Below, one piece after another: positions 1-10,918 of a stretch of DNA of 64,000 nt (the stretch's first letter is position 1; the number at the start of each line of letters is the position of its first letter). Below the pieces are notes generated by a model. That model was not told where the DNA came from and searched no databases. It saw only the letters and a list, made by a program, of their open reading frames with translations. The DNA is taken from the NCBI RefSeq assembly GCF_026745355.1, contig NC_079209.1:35377385-35441384 (forward strand), in the 5' to 3' direction. The stretch is from Beta vulgaris subsp. vulgaris. Lineage: Eukaryota > Streptophyta > Magnoliopsida > Caryophyllales > Amaranthaceae. The position numbers and the translations under genes are program-made.

Positions 1-1850
1 AAACAGTATAGTTCTACAGTGCACAACATCACGCTAAGGAAAGAATAATGAAGAAATTTCAATAAATCCTAATCACCTAATATTTCTACTCTGATTAAGA
101 TGTCAGCCTTTTCATTCCTCAAAAAAGAGACTCTTAACCAGGATACCGGATGGCCGCTTTGTAACAGATTTCAGAGAGGCCGTTCTGTTATATACCATTA
201 TAAAATAGCAATTTGGATTTCACACCAAAATCGGCGCGACGGCCGTTACTTTGTGGTATAACGGCGTTCCAAAACCATTATAATTAGATAATGACCGTTC
301 TTTGATGATAGAAGAAGCCGACTCAAGATCAATTAGATCTGAATTGAATTTTGGAAAAAAAAACATTTTTTTTCCAAATTAAATCTTACCTGGGCTTAAA
401 ACTCAAATTAAAGCCTCTCATTTAATTTCATGAGGTTACTTCAAATTGAACCGTAAATTGAAAACCCTAATTCCGAAGAAATCCATTATATGGAGGCAAT
501 GGACAGCCATTGCTTGTCCGGTCATGGCAAAGAACGTCAACAGAACATTTTCGGCTGTTTTTCGGGGACATAGTTGCTAGTGTTGGGTGGTGGTTCTCTT
601 TTTTGCTTCTCCGGTCATGGCAGAGAACGTCGAGAGAACATTTTCGGCTGCTTTCGGGGCCATAGTCAATAAATCTTTTCGGTTGTTATCGCTCTTTTCT
701 TCTTTTCTCTTTCTCTCTTCTTTTGTTTTTGACTTCACACGTGTTTCTTCTTTTTAGGGAAACAAGGTTTTTTTTTAAAAAAAGCTCCTTATATCTTTAT
801 TGCTCTTTTTTGTATACAAATGTGGCTACTAGTATTAAGTTTTTTCTATTTTACAATATTTTAATAATTATATATGCATCAAAAGTATCTCAAATAGTGT
901 ACTCATAAAACATGCTTAGACATGATATAGTGTAAAAAATTTAAGAAATGGAAAAACAAGCTTGAAAATCCACTATTCCACTTATCTGATTTTTCAAAAT
1001 AAAAAATAAAAAATCAAGTCACGAGTCACGACGGCGGCAAAACGTTTTATTTCACCGTTACAAGCCGTTCCCTCGACCACGTGACAGAAATCGCGACCAC
1101 GACCACATTTTTTTCTATGCTCCTAACATACCTCAACTCTTAAAGACATGCTGCATCAAGGTAACAAGATAAGAATCAACCTTTTGCATTAAATACTTCA
1201 TTCCTCCAAAAAAAAGCTATTTCTTTTTGTGACACTTAAGGAGCTTTTAATTTGCTAGAGGATGAGATAAAATTTAAGGCCAATTATTGCTGATCATTGG
1301 CACCTGATTCCAATATAAGAAAACTCATGATCCAAGAGCTTGTTTCACGAAAATTTTGTTCGGACTCCATTATTATTGTTGTAGCTTAATTCCTACAACA
1401 TCAAATAGATTTACTCTAGTTTTATTGCCAAATTTATGGCCAAATATTATAACGTTCACTAGAATCAATAATTCTTAGTATATATTATACTCGCTCAGCT
1501 GCCTTGGCGATGTCTGTCTCCTAGGATGAATTAGAAACCATCGAACAACATAGAATATAATAATGTAGAAATACATCTTATTATCAAGTCCATTTTCTTT
1601 ATCAAATTTCTGAATGATTTTTAAATCAAGTTGGAGTAATGCATCATTCAGATTTGTTAGTTACAAATGTGATGCATATTCACCTCTATTTGTCCATGTA
1701 CTATGCTTTATCTTTGTCACTAATGCTTTACTGTGTACTAAATGCGTTCTGTTTTTTATCAACATCCTTTATTTAACATAATTTAGTTACTGGTATCCTA
1801 AAAGAAGTCCAAATTTGCTTTACCTTAATGCTGGGTATATATGGTTTCAG
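1..1850. other. Non-coding stretch left of the first recognised exon; probable large intron or inserted repeat
   Basis: No exon of the HRD3-type gene that starts at 1851 is recognisable here, although the family is several hundred residues longer at its N terminus. Those exons must lie left of the window or be lost. The stretch contains several GCCGTT/CCGTTAC-type motifs (about 177-185, 241-270 and 1053-1072), a 93-bp-period direct repeat at 518-665, and one G-box hexamer CACGTG at 1078-1083. The motif clusters resemble subterminal repeats of a DNA transposon, but I could not define its ends. The short ORF at 723-908 looks fortuitous. Confidence 0.4.
518..665. repeat. Two-copy direct repeat, period 93 bp
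   Basis: A unit of about 55 bp beginning CCGGTCATGGCA occurs at 518-573 and again at 611-665 with only a few differences. The two copies are separated by about 37 bp of unrelated sequence. The 5' copy is preceded by a short open frame starting near 490, but the frame closes quickly and I do not read it as a gene. It may be part of an inserted repeat in the intron. Confidence 0.7.
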
Positions 1851-2846
1851 GCTACTGCATTGTACAAGTTAGTTGCAGAACGGGGACCATGGAATTCCTT
1901 GTCTAGGTGGGCTTTAGAGGCGTACTTGAAGGGTGATGTGGGTAAAGCATTACTCCTGTACTCAAGGATGGCAGAAATGGGTTATGAGGTAGCACAAAGT
2001 AATGCTGCGTGGATTCTTGATAAGTTCGGGGAACGTAGCATGTGTATTGGAGCATCTGGACTATGCATAGATACTGAAAGGCATCAACGAGCACATTCTT
2101 TATGGTGGCAGGCTTCTGAGCAGGGTAATGAACATGCTGCCTTGTTGATAGGAGATGCATATTATTATGGTAGGGTATGTATCTTTGAGTTGGCCTCTCC
2201 ATCTGTGCCCTGTTGAAGTGTATTTTTGGTTTTGATTTTTCTGAAGTTCCATTATGATTGAAACATTTTGTGGTTCATAATTGATATCCTAATTTCCTTC
2301 CCAGGGTACGGACAGAGATTATGAACGTGCTGCTGAGGCGTATATGCATGCAAAAAGTCAGGCTAATGCACAAGCTATCTTTAATCTTGGGTACATGCAT
2401 GAACATGGCCAAGGACTTCCTTATGATCTTCATCTTGCTAAACGCTACTATGATCAAGCATTGGAGATTGATTCTGCAGCAAGATTACCTGTCACCCTGG
2501 CTCTTACAAGCTTATGGATTCGGAAAAATTATGCCGACAGTTTTTTGGTGAGTGTTATCTTCATATTGCTGTCTGCAGTGCTTTGTATCTTTATAATCTT
2601 CAGCGACGCTGATAGAGTTAATTGCAGGTGCACACAATTGATTCCCTCCCAGAAGTCTATCCAAAAGTTGAAGCATGGGTTGAAAATATCATCATGGAGG
2701 AAGGAAATGCCACAATTCTTACTCTTTTTGTTTGCTTGCTGACAGTTCTTTACCTTCGAGAATGGCAACGTAGGCACGCTGTTGTTCCTCAGGTTGATGA
2801 TGTTGCACAACAGCACAATGAGCAGCTCATCCACGCCCCACATTGA
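1851..2846 (+). CDS. HRD3A: HRD3A/SEL1L-type ERAD protein, last three coding exons
   Basis: This is the 3' end of a SEL1L/HRD3 homologue, the ER membrane partner of the HRD1 ubiquitin ligase that recruits misfolded glycoproteins for ER-associated degradation. Exons are 1851-2174, 2305-2547 and 2628-2846, all phase 0 with AG/GT borders (acceptors TTTCAG, CCCAG, TTGCAG). Exon 1 carries Sel1 repeats ([12 protein letters not shown], then [10 protein letters not shown] and [12 protein letters not shown]). Exon 2 carries another ([16 protein letters not shown]...[10 protein letters not shown]). Exon 3 encodes the family's characteristic [17 protein letters not shown] segment, then a hydrophobic membrane anchor ([12 protein letters not shown]) and a short charged tail ending at TGA 2844-2846. 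Together they give about 262 residues, while the family has roughly 650-700, so the N-terminal part is missing from the window. Family assignment is strong; calling it HRD3A rather than a paralogue is inference. No disabling change is seen in these exons. Confidence 0.9.
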
Positions 2847-3230
2847 GCTTCCAACATATGTAGTTTTGTTCCCCCGAGATTGTCATCGATACAAAATCTA
2901 GTTCCCTTCCCTTATTTTGGGGGATAAGATCAACACTTTCAAAATTTTCCTTTGATACTTGGAAAGAGGAGGGGGGGGGGGGGGGGGGAGAACCTTTTAC
3001 TCAAATATAGCAAGTAGATCTTCTCTTATATTGTGAATAGGGCACATCGACAATTGAAGCAATTGTACATTAAAAGCTCTACATGATGGCCTTGTTTGGC
3101 GAGCATTTGTTAGTTCATAGCTTCTTCTACTAGTTGATGTGAGCATTTGGTTTTCCTGCGTTTTATTGGTAATAATTGATGTATGCTCGAATGTACAAAT
3201 TGCAACACACATGAACATTCAAGGTGTTTG
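2847..3230 (+). other. Probable 3' UTR of the HRD3-type gene with an 18-G run
   Basis: Sequence directly after the TGA has no coding features. It contains an uninterrupted run of 18 G at 2971-2988 flanked by purines, unusual in AT-rich plant DNA. No polyadenylation site can be fixed by eye, so the right boundary is a guess based on the shift to generic AT-rich intergenic sequence. Confidence 0.5.
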
Positions 3231-3427
3231 GTCATAAAACCTGAATTGTCCTCTATTTCATTGCAATCTTCTATTATACAAACTAATAATCGGTTTTTCT
3301 AATGTTTTCAACACAACATTAAAAACAGAAAATAAAGGCAATCATAAATTAACTACTAAGCGACTAAATCTCCATGTTCCAGAAAGGTTCCCTTGAATTG
3401 TGGAACAGACTAGCTCTCGACATTCTT

Positions 3428-3670
3428 CGAGTTCGGATCCTTTAGAGTTTTAATAGAACTATACAAGGTAGAGTTGTATTTGAATCATACATTTTAAAAT
3501 GAAGGGCTCATGTTGGTGGGAAGGGGAAGATAAGGGGTGGATTTTGATAAGAAAAACAGGGTTTTTTTGAAAAGATTATATATGAGCCATTGATTTTTTA
3601 TTTAATGGTTGACATTTTGCTCAAACTCTATCTTGTAGAGTTATTTTAGAACTCTAGAGGATCCAAACAC
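3428..3670. mobile_element. Small inverted-repeat element (hAT-type MITE)
   Basis: The ends are imperfect inverted repeats of about 40 bp: the left end contains GGATCCTTTAGAG followed by a tract ending GGTAGAGTT, and the right end reads back as GGATCCTCTAGAG followed by AGATAGAGTT. The outermost bases (GAGTTCGGATCC and GTGTTTGGATCC inward) are similar. A near 8-bp duplication (ACATTCTT at 3420-3427, ACATTCTC at 3671-3678) flanks it, as expected of hAT elements. No coding capacity, about 243 bp. Confidence 0.7.
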
Positions 3671-4047
3671 ACATTCTCCTTGCAAGCCACGGTTTTTGGA
3701 TGAACTTGGACGACACACAAATATGACTTGGTTGCCCTCTTCACGCCTATGATTCTCCATTTGATCTTCATGTTGTTGCTTAGCATTTGTTGGCTCTTTA
3801 TGATTGTAGCAGACTAGTAACTAACTCCTAGGACTTCGAGACACACTAGGACTCATAATAAACCCCTAACTCCTAAGATAACTCGTCACACTTGAGTTAT
3901 ACTTATTACAAAATATTGAACGAAATGAAGCCTAATACAAGCACTACTTAAACAAAAAAAACTAGAATGGAGTTAATCGAATAACACGCTAATCGAGCTA
4001 ACTAGAACAAGAGTTTAACAAGGACTTGTAAACTGAAGAAACCATGT
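3671..4047 (-). other. Probable 3' untranslated/LTR remnant of the adjoining minus-strand gypsy element
   Basis: Lies directly downstream (minus sense) of the polyprotein stop at 4048-4050. No coding features, and no clear TG...CA LTR border or polypurine tract could be placed. Assignment to the gypsy element rests on position only. Confidence 0.3.
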
Positions 4048-6435
4048 TTAAGACTCGTTACCTTCAATGCTCATCAAAGGAATTGAATCACGGACATCTT
4101 GGAGAGTGATAGCCACCAAGTGAATAAGCTTGGTGTTCTTCGAAGCCATAATAGGCGTAGATGGTCCTCCATTATCCTTCCCTTCTTTGAGAGAGTTGGA
4201 CCTCAAACTAGGAAGTTCATCATCATCTTCATGATATATAAAGACTCACATGTACCACATTAAAAGTGCTAGAAACACCATAGTCACCAGGAAGTTCAAC
4301 TTTATAGGCATTGTCATTCACCTTTCTAACAATAGGAAAGAGACCATCTGACCTAGGGTGTAGCTTAGACTTCCTCTTAGAAGAAAAGTGTGCCTTTGTA
4401 AGGTGAATTCAAACCAAAACTCTAGGTTGGAATTGCACATCTCTCCTCTTCTTGTCTACTCGTGATTTGACCTTTCATTAGCCTTGATGATCTTCTCATG
4501 CACATATTCATGAAGCTTTTTAATCTTTTGAACTCGTGTTTAAGCTTCATGGCTATACATGTTGGTAGTAGGGAAAGGAGCTAAATCGCCGTAGGTGCTC
4601 GAATTTTGGCCGTAGACAATAAAGAAAGGACCAAGACTTGTAGTTTTGTTAAGGACCCTATTTATAAGTAAATTCAGCAAAAGGGAGCTTCTCTTCAATT
4701 GCTTGGGGATTTTTGTGGCTAAATTAAAGCTCGAATAAGGGTGTCTAGAGTTCTATTGGTAACTTTGGTTTGGACATCGGTTTAAGGGTGGCTTGAGGTG
4801 CTAAACTTCAATTTGGTGTCCATCTCCTTCCATATATAAGGTAAGCCGAAAATGGAAAAATGGTTTAAGAGCTTGGAATCACGACCATCACCATAGACTT
4901 AGGAACTCCATGCAAACAAACAATCTTCTTGAAATATAAGTTAGCAATAATAACATCTCATGTGTCGTATGACAAGCCACAATGTGCCATTTTAGAGAAC
5001 CTATCAACAACTAGCATGCAAGAATCTTTTTGTGTTGTGTCCTAGGCAAACCATTGATGAAATCCAAACTTATATCCTCCCACAGGACTTGAGGAACCGG
5101 TTAAGGGAGATATAAGCCTTGGGGTAGCTAATGAGCCTTTAGCTTTTTGGCACACCACACACCTCTTCACAAGGAACTCCACATTACAAGCCAATCTAGG
5201 CCCAAAGAACTCGCTTGCTAGAGCTATAGTCTTCTATATGCCAAAGTGATCGGCAAATCCTCCTTAATGAAACTCCTTGATGAGGGATTCCCTCACACGA
5301 TGTCATGGGCTCAATTGGTTTCCTTTAAAAGAAAAACCTTAAGCAAGAAGTAATCTCCAAGAGCATGGTTATGGCATTTTTCAAACAACACACAAAATCT
5401 CTATCATCCTTGTGACACTCCTTAAACAACTCTAATCCAACAACTTTAGGACTTAGGGAAGTGAGTAAACAAGTACCTCCTACATAAAGCATCAGCACCC
5501 TTATTCATTTTTCCTGCTTTGTGCTTGATGGTGAAGTGGAAAGTTTGAAGAAACTCCACCGATTTGGCATGAGGAGGCTGCAACTTTTATTAGCGTTGAA
5601 TGTACTTGAGTGCTTCATGGTATGAATGTAGGATAAACTCCGTGGAAATAAGGTAGTGTCTCCAATGATCCAAGGCATAAACCAATGCACAAAATTCTTT
5701 GTCATAGGTCGAGTATTTCCTCTTGGCTTCATTTAACTTCTCACTGATATAGGATATAGGTCGACCATTTTGGTAAAGCAGTGCTCCAATTCCCACTCCA
5801 GATGCATTATATTCAATTTCAAAATAAAACTTCTTTAAAGTTATTAAGGGCTGAGATGGGGGCGGTGGTGAGTTGATTCTTCACTTCTTTAAAAGCTTAT
5901 TATGCTTGGTGGTTCCACTCAAACTTCTTCAATGTCGTTACGTTAGTAATGGGAGTCATAATACAGGTAAATTTGCACATATATCTCCTATAAAAGGAGG
6001 CCAAGCCATGAAAACTTCGAACCTGTTGCATTGATGTTGGCTTTCACCTTCCTCTCGTCGGCACTATGCCTTCACTTGAGACAACGAATCCTAAGATTAC
6101 TACTTGGCTTGAAATAATTAACATTTCTCCAAGTTACAATACAAACACTCTTTTCTAAACAATTCGAATACTTGTTGCAAATGAGTGACATGATCTTCTT
6201 CACTCACACTATAGATCAAGATATCATCAAAGTAAACAACAACAAACTTTCGAAGAAAAGGTTTCATGGTTTGTTTCATGTAACACATGAAAGTGCTTGG
6301 TGCACTGGACAACCCAAATGGAATAACTTGCCCTTCATCTAAGCCTCGCTTAGTCGTAAAGGCTCTCTTGCATTCATCTCCTTCACAAATACGAATTTGG
6401 TGATAACCATTATGCAAATCAATCTTAGAAAATAC
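4048..6435 (-). pseudogene. Ty3/gypsy pol remnant: RT core, RNase H and integrase
   Basis: Read on the minus strand, 6435 down to 6118 gives RT motifs from [14 protein letters not shown] through [12 protein letters not shown] to [12 protein letters not shown], the catalytic YxDD-type box. Then 5796-5590 gives RNase H (GIGALLYQNGRPISYISEKLNEA...STYDKEF...HWRHYL), with the usual SDHEAL altered to SYHEAL. Farther down are integrase scraps (VVDRFSKMAHF near 5000, LHGVP near 4900) and the C-terminal ERVNDNAYKVELPGDYGV-like tail near 4300, ending at a stop at 4048-4050. Several frameshifts break the frame, so it is dead. The upstream half of the same element resumes at 9143 beyond the MULE-like insertion. 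The sequence type fits a plant Ty3/gypsy element different from the Tekay-like copies elsewhere in the window. Confidence 0.85.
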
Positions 6436-9133
6436 GGTTTTTTTACCATATACCCCTCACAATTTTTTTTTGCACCATATACCCTTTCAACTTTCCAAGT
6501 TAACCATATACCCCCACATTTCAAAAAATCATCCACATACCCTTTTGACTGACGGTGTTAGACTTCCATTAGTCCTTACGCCCTAATCCTCCCCTAACCC
6601 TAATTAACTAACCTAAATCAAACCCATTCCTAATCTAATACACTAACTTGGTCGCTAACCCTAACCACCCCTCCCCTACCCCTTATCGCCCACTGCCTCA
6701 TTACCCCATCACCCCCTCAGCACCACCACCTCCTCACCACCACCCCCTCCCATTCTCTCGCTGACCCCCCTTCCCCCGTTGACCCCCTCCCCTGCTGTCG
6801 ACCTGTCACGAACCATCTTCCCCTCCCCAAATGTTGTCAGCCTGTCGCACCCGTCCCCTTTCCCCACAAACACCGCGTAACCCCCTCCCCCCCGCAAATG
6901 TCGTGCAACCCCCTCCCCTTCCCCTGAAATGAAAAAAACGGACGGTTTCAAGGGGTTTTAGGTGCAAGGGTTTCAAGGGGGCGCAAAGGGAGGCTTTCGA
7001 GGTGTTATTTCACTAGGAACACTACAAGAGGGGGGTGAATTGTAGTGTGGAACTTATTGCCCAAATAATGCGAAATTTAAAACATAAGCAATAAGGAACT
7101 GAAAGTGCAAGAGAGATTTTTACGTGGAAACTTCTTGTCTCAATACAAGAAGAAAAACCACGACGTACTCAGGATTTAAACTCTTCACTATAATAGGAAA
7201 TCTCCTATGATTCAACCTATTACATACTTAAGTTTCACTCGGAACTCCAACTCTCTCACAATCTCCACTCTATACTCTAGACTTAACTCTAAGTCTTTTA
7301 AGAGTTCCCACAACTCTTTACCAAAGGTTTACTCAAACCCTTCACCCCCAGATAGACTTCACCCTAAGTCTACGCATACACAACAAGAACTTACTCAAGT
7401 TCCTAACTCGAATTGATACAAGAATTCACTCAAACCCTTTACCAAGTTCCCATTACAAGAGTTCACTCAAACCCTTTAACCCCAAACACAAATACAGACG
7501 CTTGATAATTTGGTTTAACTCTAGTATATAGAAACTGAATAACTGTAAAGGAACATAGCACTCGTAGGAACTTGAAACTCAAAGGAACTGACTCAAACAA
7601 GGAATAGAAAATATATTTATTTTGTAACTCTATTCCTTAAGCCAAACTTATGGAATGACATAAGTCTAACACCATGGAAAGACACTAGTCAGACACTATG
7701 GAATGACACCAGTCAGACAATTAGAAACTCAATTGAACTTGTATATTTATAGCAGTCTTTTAGACGAACGTGGGATGAATCATGTGTTAGTGGTTAAACC
7801 ATTATCCCATGATGTTCCTTCCCTTAAGGAACACGTTCCTTAACACATCCCATGATCTCCATGATCACTGTTAAACGTGGGAGAGAATTAAGTTACTGCT
7901 TCCTAAATTTTAGCAACCACTTTGAGCATTAATTTGAAAATCTGATTTAATTAAAAACATATTAATTATTAAATCTGAAATTAAATTATTTTAATAAAAA
8001 TATTATCTTTAACGTAAAAACCGAATAATATTTTTATTATCTTTTGAAAAATAAAATCTTTTCCTTAAAAAGATTTTCATAAAATCAGATTTTTCCTTAA
8101 ATAAAACGGTTACCTATAATCTAGGCATATTTTACTCAACTGACATAACTTACCGTTAAAGTTGTAATGCTCCATCCTAAGTCTAGTTCCTTTAATAGTT
8201 AGTTCCTTTAACTTAGATTAAAAGACTACCACGTCTGTTCCTTTAGAGAGGAACAGACAGACAAGTTCTTTAACAATACTCATTATACGTATTATAAATC
8301 TAGGCTTTTTATTTTCCAAAAACTAAAAAGATAAAATTAAATTAATTAAAATCAGATTCCTAAAGAAACCGATTTTATTAAAAACTTATCTTTTATTTTA
8401 AAACTAAAACTTATCTTTTATTTTAAAACTAAAACTTATCCTAAAAAACTAATGCATATTATTTATAAATAATTAACCAAGTAGAGATTTATTAAGAAAT
8501 AAACTCTAAATAAATTCTTATAGATAAGATAATAATATGCATCAGATTATTGACTCTTAAATACTTTTGACTCTAAGTCCCACGAGTTCCTTTAACCTTA
8601 CGAGTTCCTTTAGACCTTGTTCCTTTACCTTTTACGTTTCCACATACTTACATGAATCCTAGAAAATAAACTCATATTTTCTGCCTTCATGCTCCATGCT
8701 GCTCCAACTCAAGAACCGCATGTTGATGCTCCACCTTTGGAACTTCAGTGTGCTAGTTCCTTTAAGAAACTTCGCACTCATAGTTCCTTCTCAGGAACTT
8801 CTTGTTTCAACTCTGAAACGTTATATTGCTGCTCCCACTCAGGAACTGCTCCAAAACTTCATATTCAATGTTCCTCATAGGATGTACCTAGGAATCGCTC
8901 TATTTGTGTTCCTTATAGGAACTCTTTTAGGAACTTCACTTGTTGGAAAACCTTCATGATGTGATATATTCAACCTTTGATGACTTGTTTCATGTTAATG
9001 TAATATGCACATCTCAAACACACATGTTAGTTAGATAATCATCATTTGTTTACAATCATCAAAATACTACATGACTCAACACGAGGGTATACGGTGCAAA
9101 AAAATTTGTCAATGGTATATGGTGAAAAATCGT
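6436..9133. mobile_element. 2.7-kb MULE-like non-autonomous element inserted in gypsy RT
   Basis: The element interrupts the gypsy RT exactly between the codons for ...NGSKVF and SKIDLHNGY. It is flanked by AGAAAATAC (6427-6435) and AAAAAATAC (9134-9142), a 9-bp target duplication with one mismatch, typical of Mutator-like elements. Its ends are inverted repeats of about 50 bp sharing ACCATATACC, AATTTTTTTGCACC and GTATACCCT blocks (6436-6485 against 9083-9133). The left arm repeats the CCATATACCC motif about four times (near 6448, 6475, 6501, 6533). The interior is C-rich to 7010, then AT-rich with many GTTCC/GGAAC motifs. No transposase is visible; ORFs inside look fortuitous. The block from about 7010 to 8990 could itself be a second nested element. 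MULE is inferred from TSD length and TIR form. Confidence 0.75.
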
Positions 9134-9790
9134 AAAAAATACCTTTGAACCATTAAGATCATCGAACAAATCGTTTAATCTTGGAATTGGAAAACGATAT
9201 TTGATGGTAATCTTATTGATGGCCCTACTATCCACACACATCCTCCATTCTCCATTTTTCTTAGAAACCAAAAGAATAGGGACAACACAAGGGCTAAGAG
9301 ACTCCCTTGCTAATTTATTGCCTTGGCTGATAACTCTTCCACTTGCCTCCTAATCTCCTTGGTTTCTTTTGGATTAGTTGTATATGCTGGCTTGTTTATA
9401 AGTAGCATGACTCGAGGAATGAAGAATACTTTGTGTTAAATTTCTCTCTTTGGGGGAAGGTCATGAGGTATAGTAGGGAATGCATTCATATAGGTTTCAA
9501 GAAGGGGTTTGAGTAGTGGATGATCAAGGTTGGGTTCATTTTGGTTGCCTTCTTATGGTTGACTTAGCAAGAGTTCACGAACAGGGGTAAACAGTGATGC
9601 ATTTGTTGTTTTGGATGAAGGAATAGGTGTTTTTGTAGCCATTATGAAAACTCTTCTAACATGCAACCATGGTTTCCCTAGAAGCACATGACGTGCATCC
9701 ATAAGAATAACATCACACCATATCTCCTCCTTATAAGTGCTGCCAATGCTAAAGGCCAATACTACACATGATGTGTACTAGTTATGGGTG
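9134..9790 (-). pseudogene. Upstream half of the split gypsy element: protease end and RT N-terminus
   Basis: Minus-strand 9759-9553 reads as the C-terminal half of an aspartic protease (GSTYKEEIWCDVILMDA then HVLLGKPWLHVRR). From about 9370 down to 9143 follows the RT N-terminal region: [16 protein letters not shown], then [43 protein letters not shown] and DDLNGSKVF. It is continuous in sense with the RT resuming at 6435 once the inserted element is removed. The catalytic DSG of the protease and a recognisable gag are not seen upstream. Frameshifts and stops occur between the two blocks. Confidence 0.82.
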
Positions 9791-10558
9791 CTTACTAAAT
9801 GCATTTTCTATCCTTTTTGGTTAGTAGTTAGGCTTAAATGTGGAAGAATGAAGTTGTTGTATTCTTAGAAGATTTAGGAGTAATATGTTCACTTTTTTCT
9901 CCTAATTCCTAATTTGCAAGTTTTGAAGAGTCAAGGTCGTTGTTAGGTGAACCTACTTTGTCCAAGATGTCTGAAGTGCAAAATTAGAGAGCTCGAAAAT
10001 TTTGGCAATGAAGTTCACTTGTTTATGGTGTTGGGGACAACAACTCCATTTGAGAAGTTTTGTGGCAAGCTCAGCAGCAGAGGCTAAGGTAGGGACCCGT
10101 TGCACCTGACAACTTGGTCCGCGCTGTTACCTTGCTTCCGAGGCCTGCTACATTGTTCGTTGACAGAAGCTCACCGCACCTTGCAATGTTCCTCGCACCT
10201 CGCGGCTGGTTACTGACTTTGGCAATATCCTTAACAACTAGGTTTTCTTCCTTGAGTAAAAAAAGAAAAAGGCGCCACTTTTACAGGGGATGGTGAGCAA
10301 AAAAATCTCAGCAAGAACTAAGAAAGGTTCATTTTTCATTTCCTTTCATTTTTCTTCTATATATATTCTAGTTTGTGTTAGAGTTAAACTATGAAAATTG
10401 TAGCGTAAATCACTCTTTTGGGAACGATTAATCGAAGCTTCAACTACATATTGTGAGATACTCTGTTCTTTACTATTTTTCTTGGTTATTGCTTAGTTTC
10501 TTATGTTCCATTATGGATCTTAGGGAATAATCTCTTTCTTATTTCCGGACTTTTTCCA
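9791..10558. other. Unassigned sequence between gypsy protease and the nad7 fragment
   Basis: No family-diagnostic coding is seen. The left part probably continues the minus-strand gypsy element toward gag. A stretch around 10085-10230 is more GC-rich than its surroundings and carries a short + strand ORF (10114-10296) that I do not recognise. The part from about 10400 to 10558 lies directly 5' of the mitochondrial fragment and may belong to the same organellar insertion, but I cannot confirm that by eye. Confidence 0.4.
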
Positions 10559-10666
10559 ATGAACAGACAAATCAAAAATTTCACTTTGAATTTCGGACCT
10601 CAACATCCTGCTGCTCATGGTGTTTCACGATTAGTATTGGAAATGAACGGAGAAGTGGTGGAACGG
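10559..10666 (+). pseudogene. nad7: Nuclear copy of mitochondrial nad7 (5' end of exon 1)
   Basis: From ATG 10559 the frame reads [17 protein letters not shown] followed by [19 protein letters not shown]. This is the highly conserved N-terminus of NADH dehydrogenase subunit 7 (the 49-kDa subunit of respiratory complex I), which land plants encode in the mitochondrion. Only about 36 codons are present; the match stops abruptly at about 10665 at the edge of a retrotransposon LTR, and no later nad7 exon follows. The first residues differ from the usual mitochondrial start, so the fusion may begin just inside the gene. It is a NUMT scrap, not a functional gene. Confidence 0.85.
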
Positions 10667-10835
10667 ACACCTCGATAATTCTCTCTTTTCCAAAAATACT
10701 TTTCGAATATAAAACTTAGAGAATCATCAAAGTATTATCGCCAATATGATAGCGTATCGGCTTATTCAGAATTTTGCAGCGGAAAACATATAATTAACTT
10801 TAGAATTGAAATATAATAAATAACAAAGTAACTTT
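10667..10835 (-). repeat. Outer end of the Tekay element E LTR, split off by a LINE
   Basis: Read on the minus strand this matches the last part of the LTR of Tekay element A: compare ATTTTGCAGCGGAAAAC and TATCGGCTTATTCAG here with the reverse complement of 28960-29070. The terminal TGTA of the LTR end is missing, and the nad7 fragment begins instead. The LTR resumes at about 16676 after the LINE. The two parts sum to about 2.53 kb, the same as the 2,536-bp 5' LTR of A, which supports the reconstruction. Confidence 0.8.
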
Positions 10836-10918
10836 CAGAGTGCTAGAGCTGTAACTTATGGAGGCAATGACTCAGGGAAGTATGGGGGTGCTAGGGGACC
10901 AAACCCCTATCTTTCCTA

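Noticed and set aside
723..908. 61-codon ORF in the stretch before the HRD3-type exons
   Set aside because: Low-complexity Phe/Tyr-rich translation of AT-rich DNA with no domain.
1078..1083. G-box CACGTG as a promoter element
   Set aside because: A single hexamer in a stretch that is probably intronic or repeat-derived; no start codon or TATA layout nearby.
6593..6670. CCCTAA/ACCCTAA motifs suggesting an interstitial telomere
   Set aside because: Only a few scattered units in a C-rich stretch of the MULE-like element; no array.
6709..6951. Gly-rich minus-strand ORF
   Set aside because: Complement of a simple C-rich tract; not a plausible protein.
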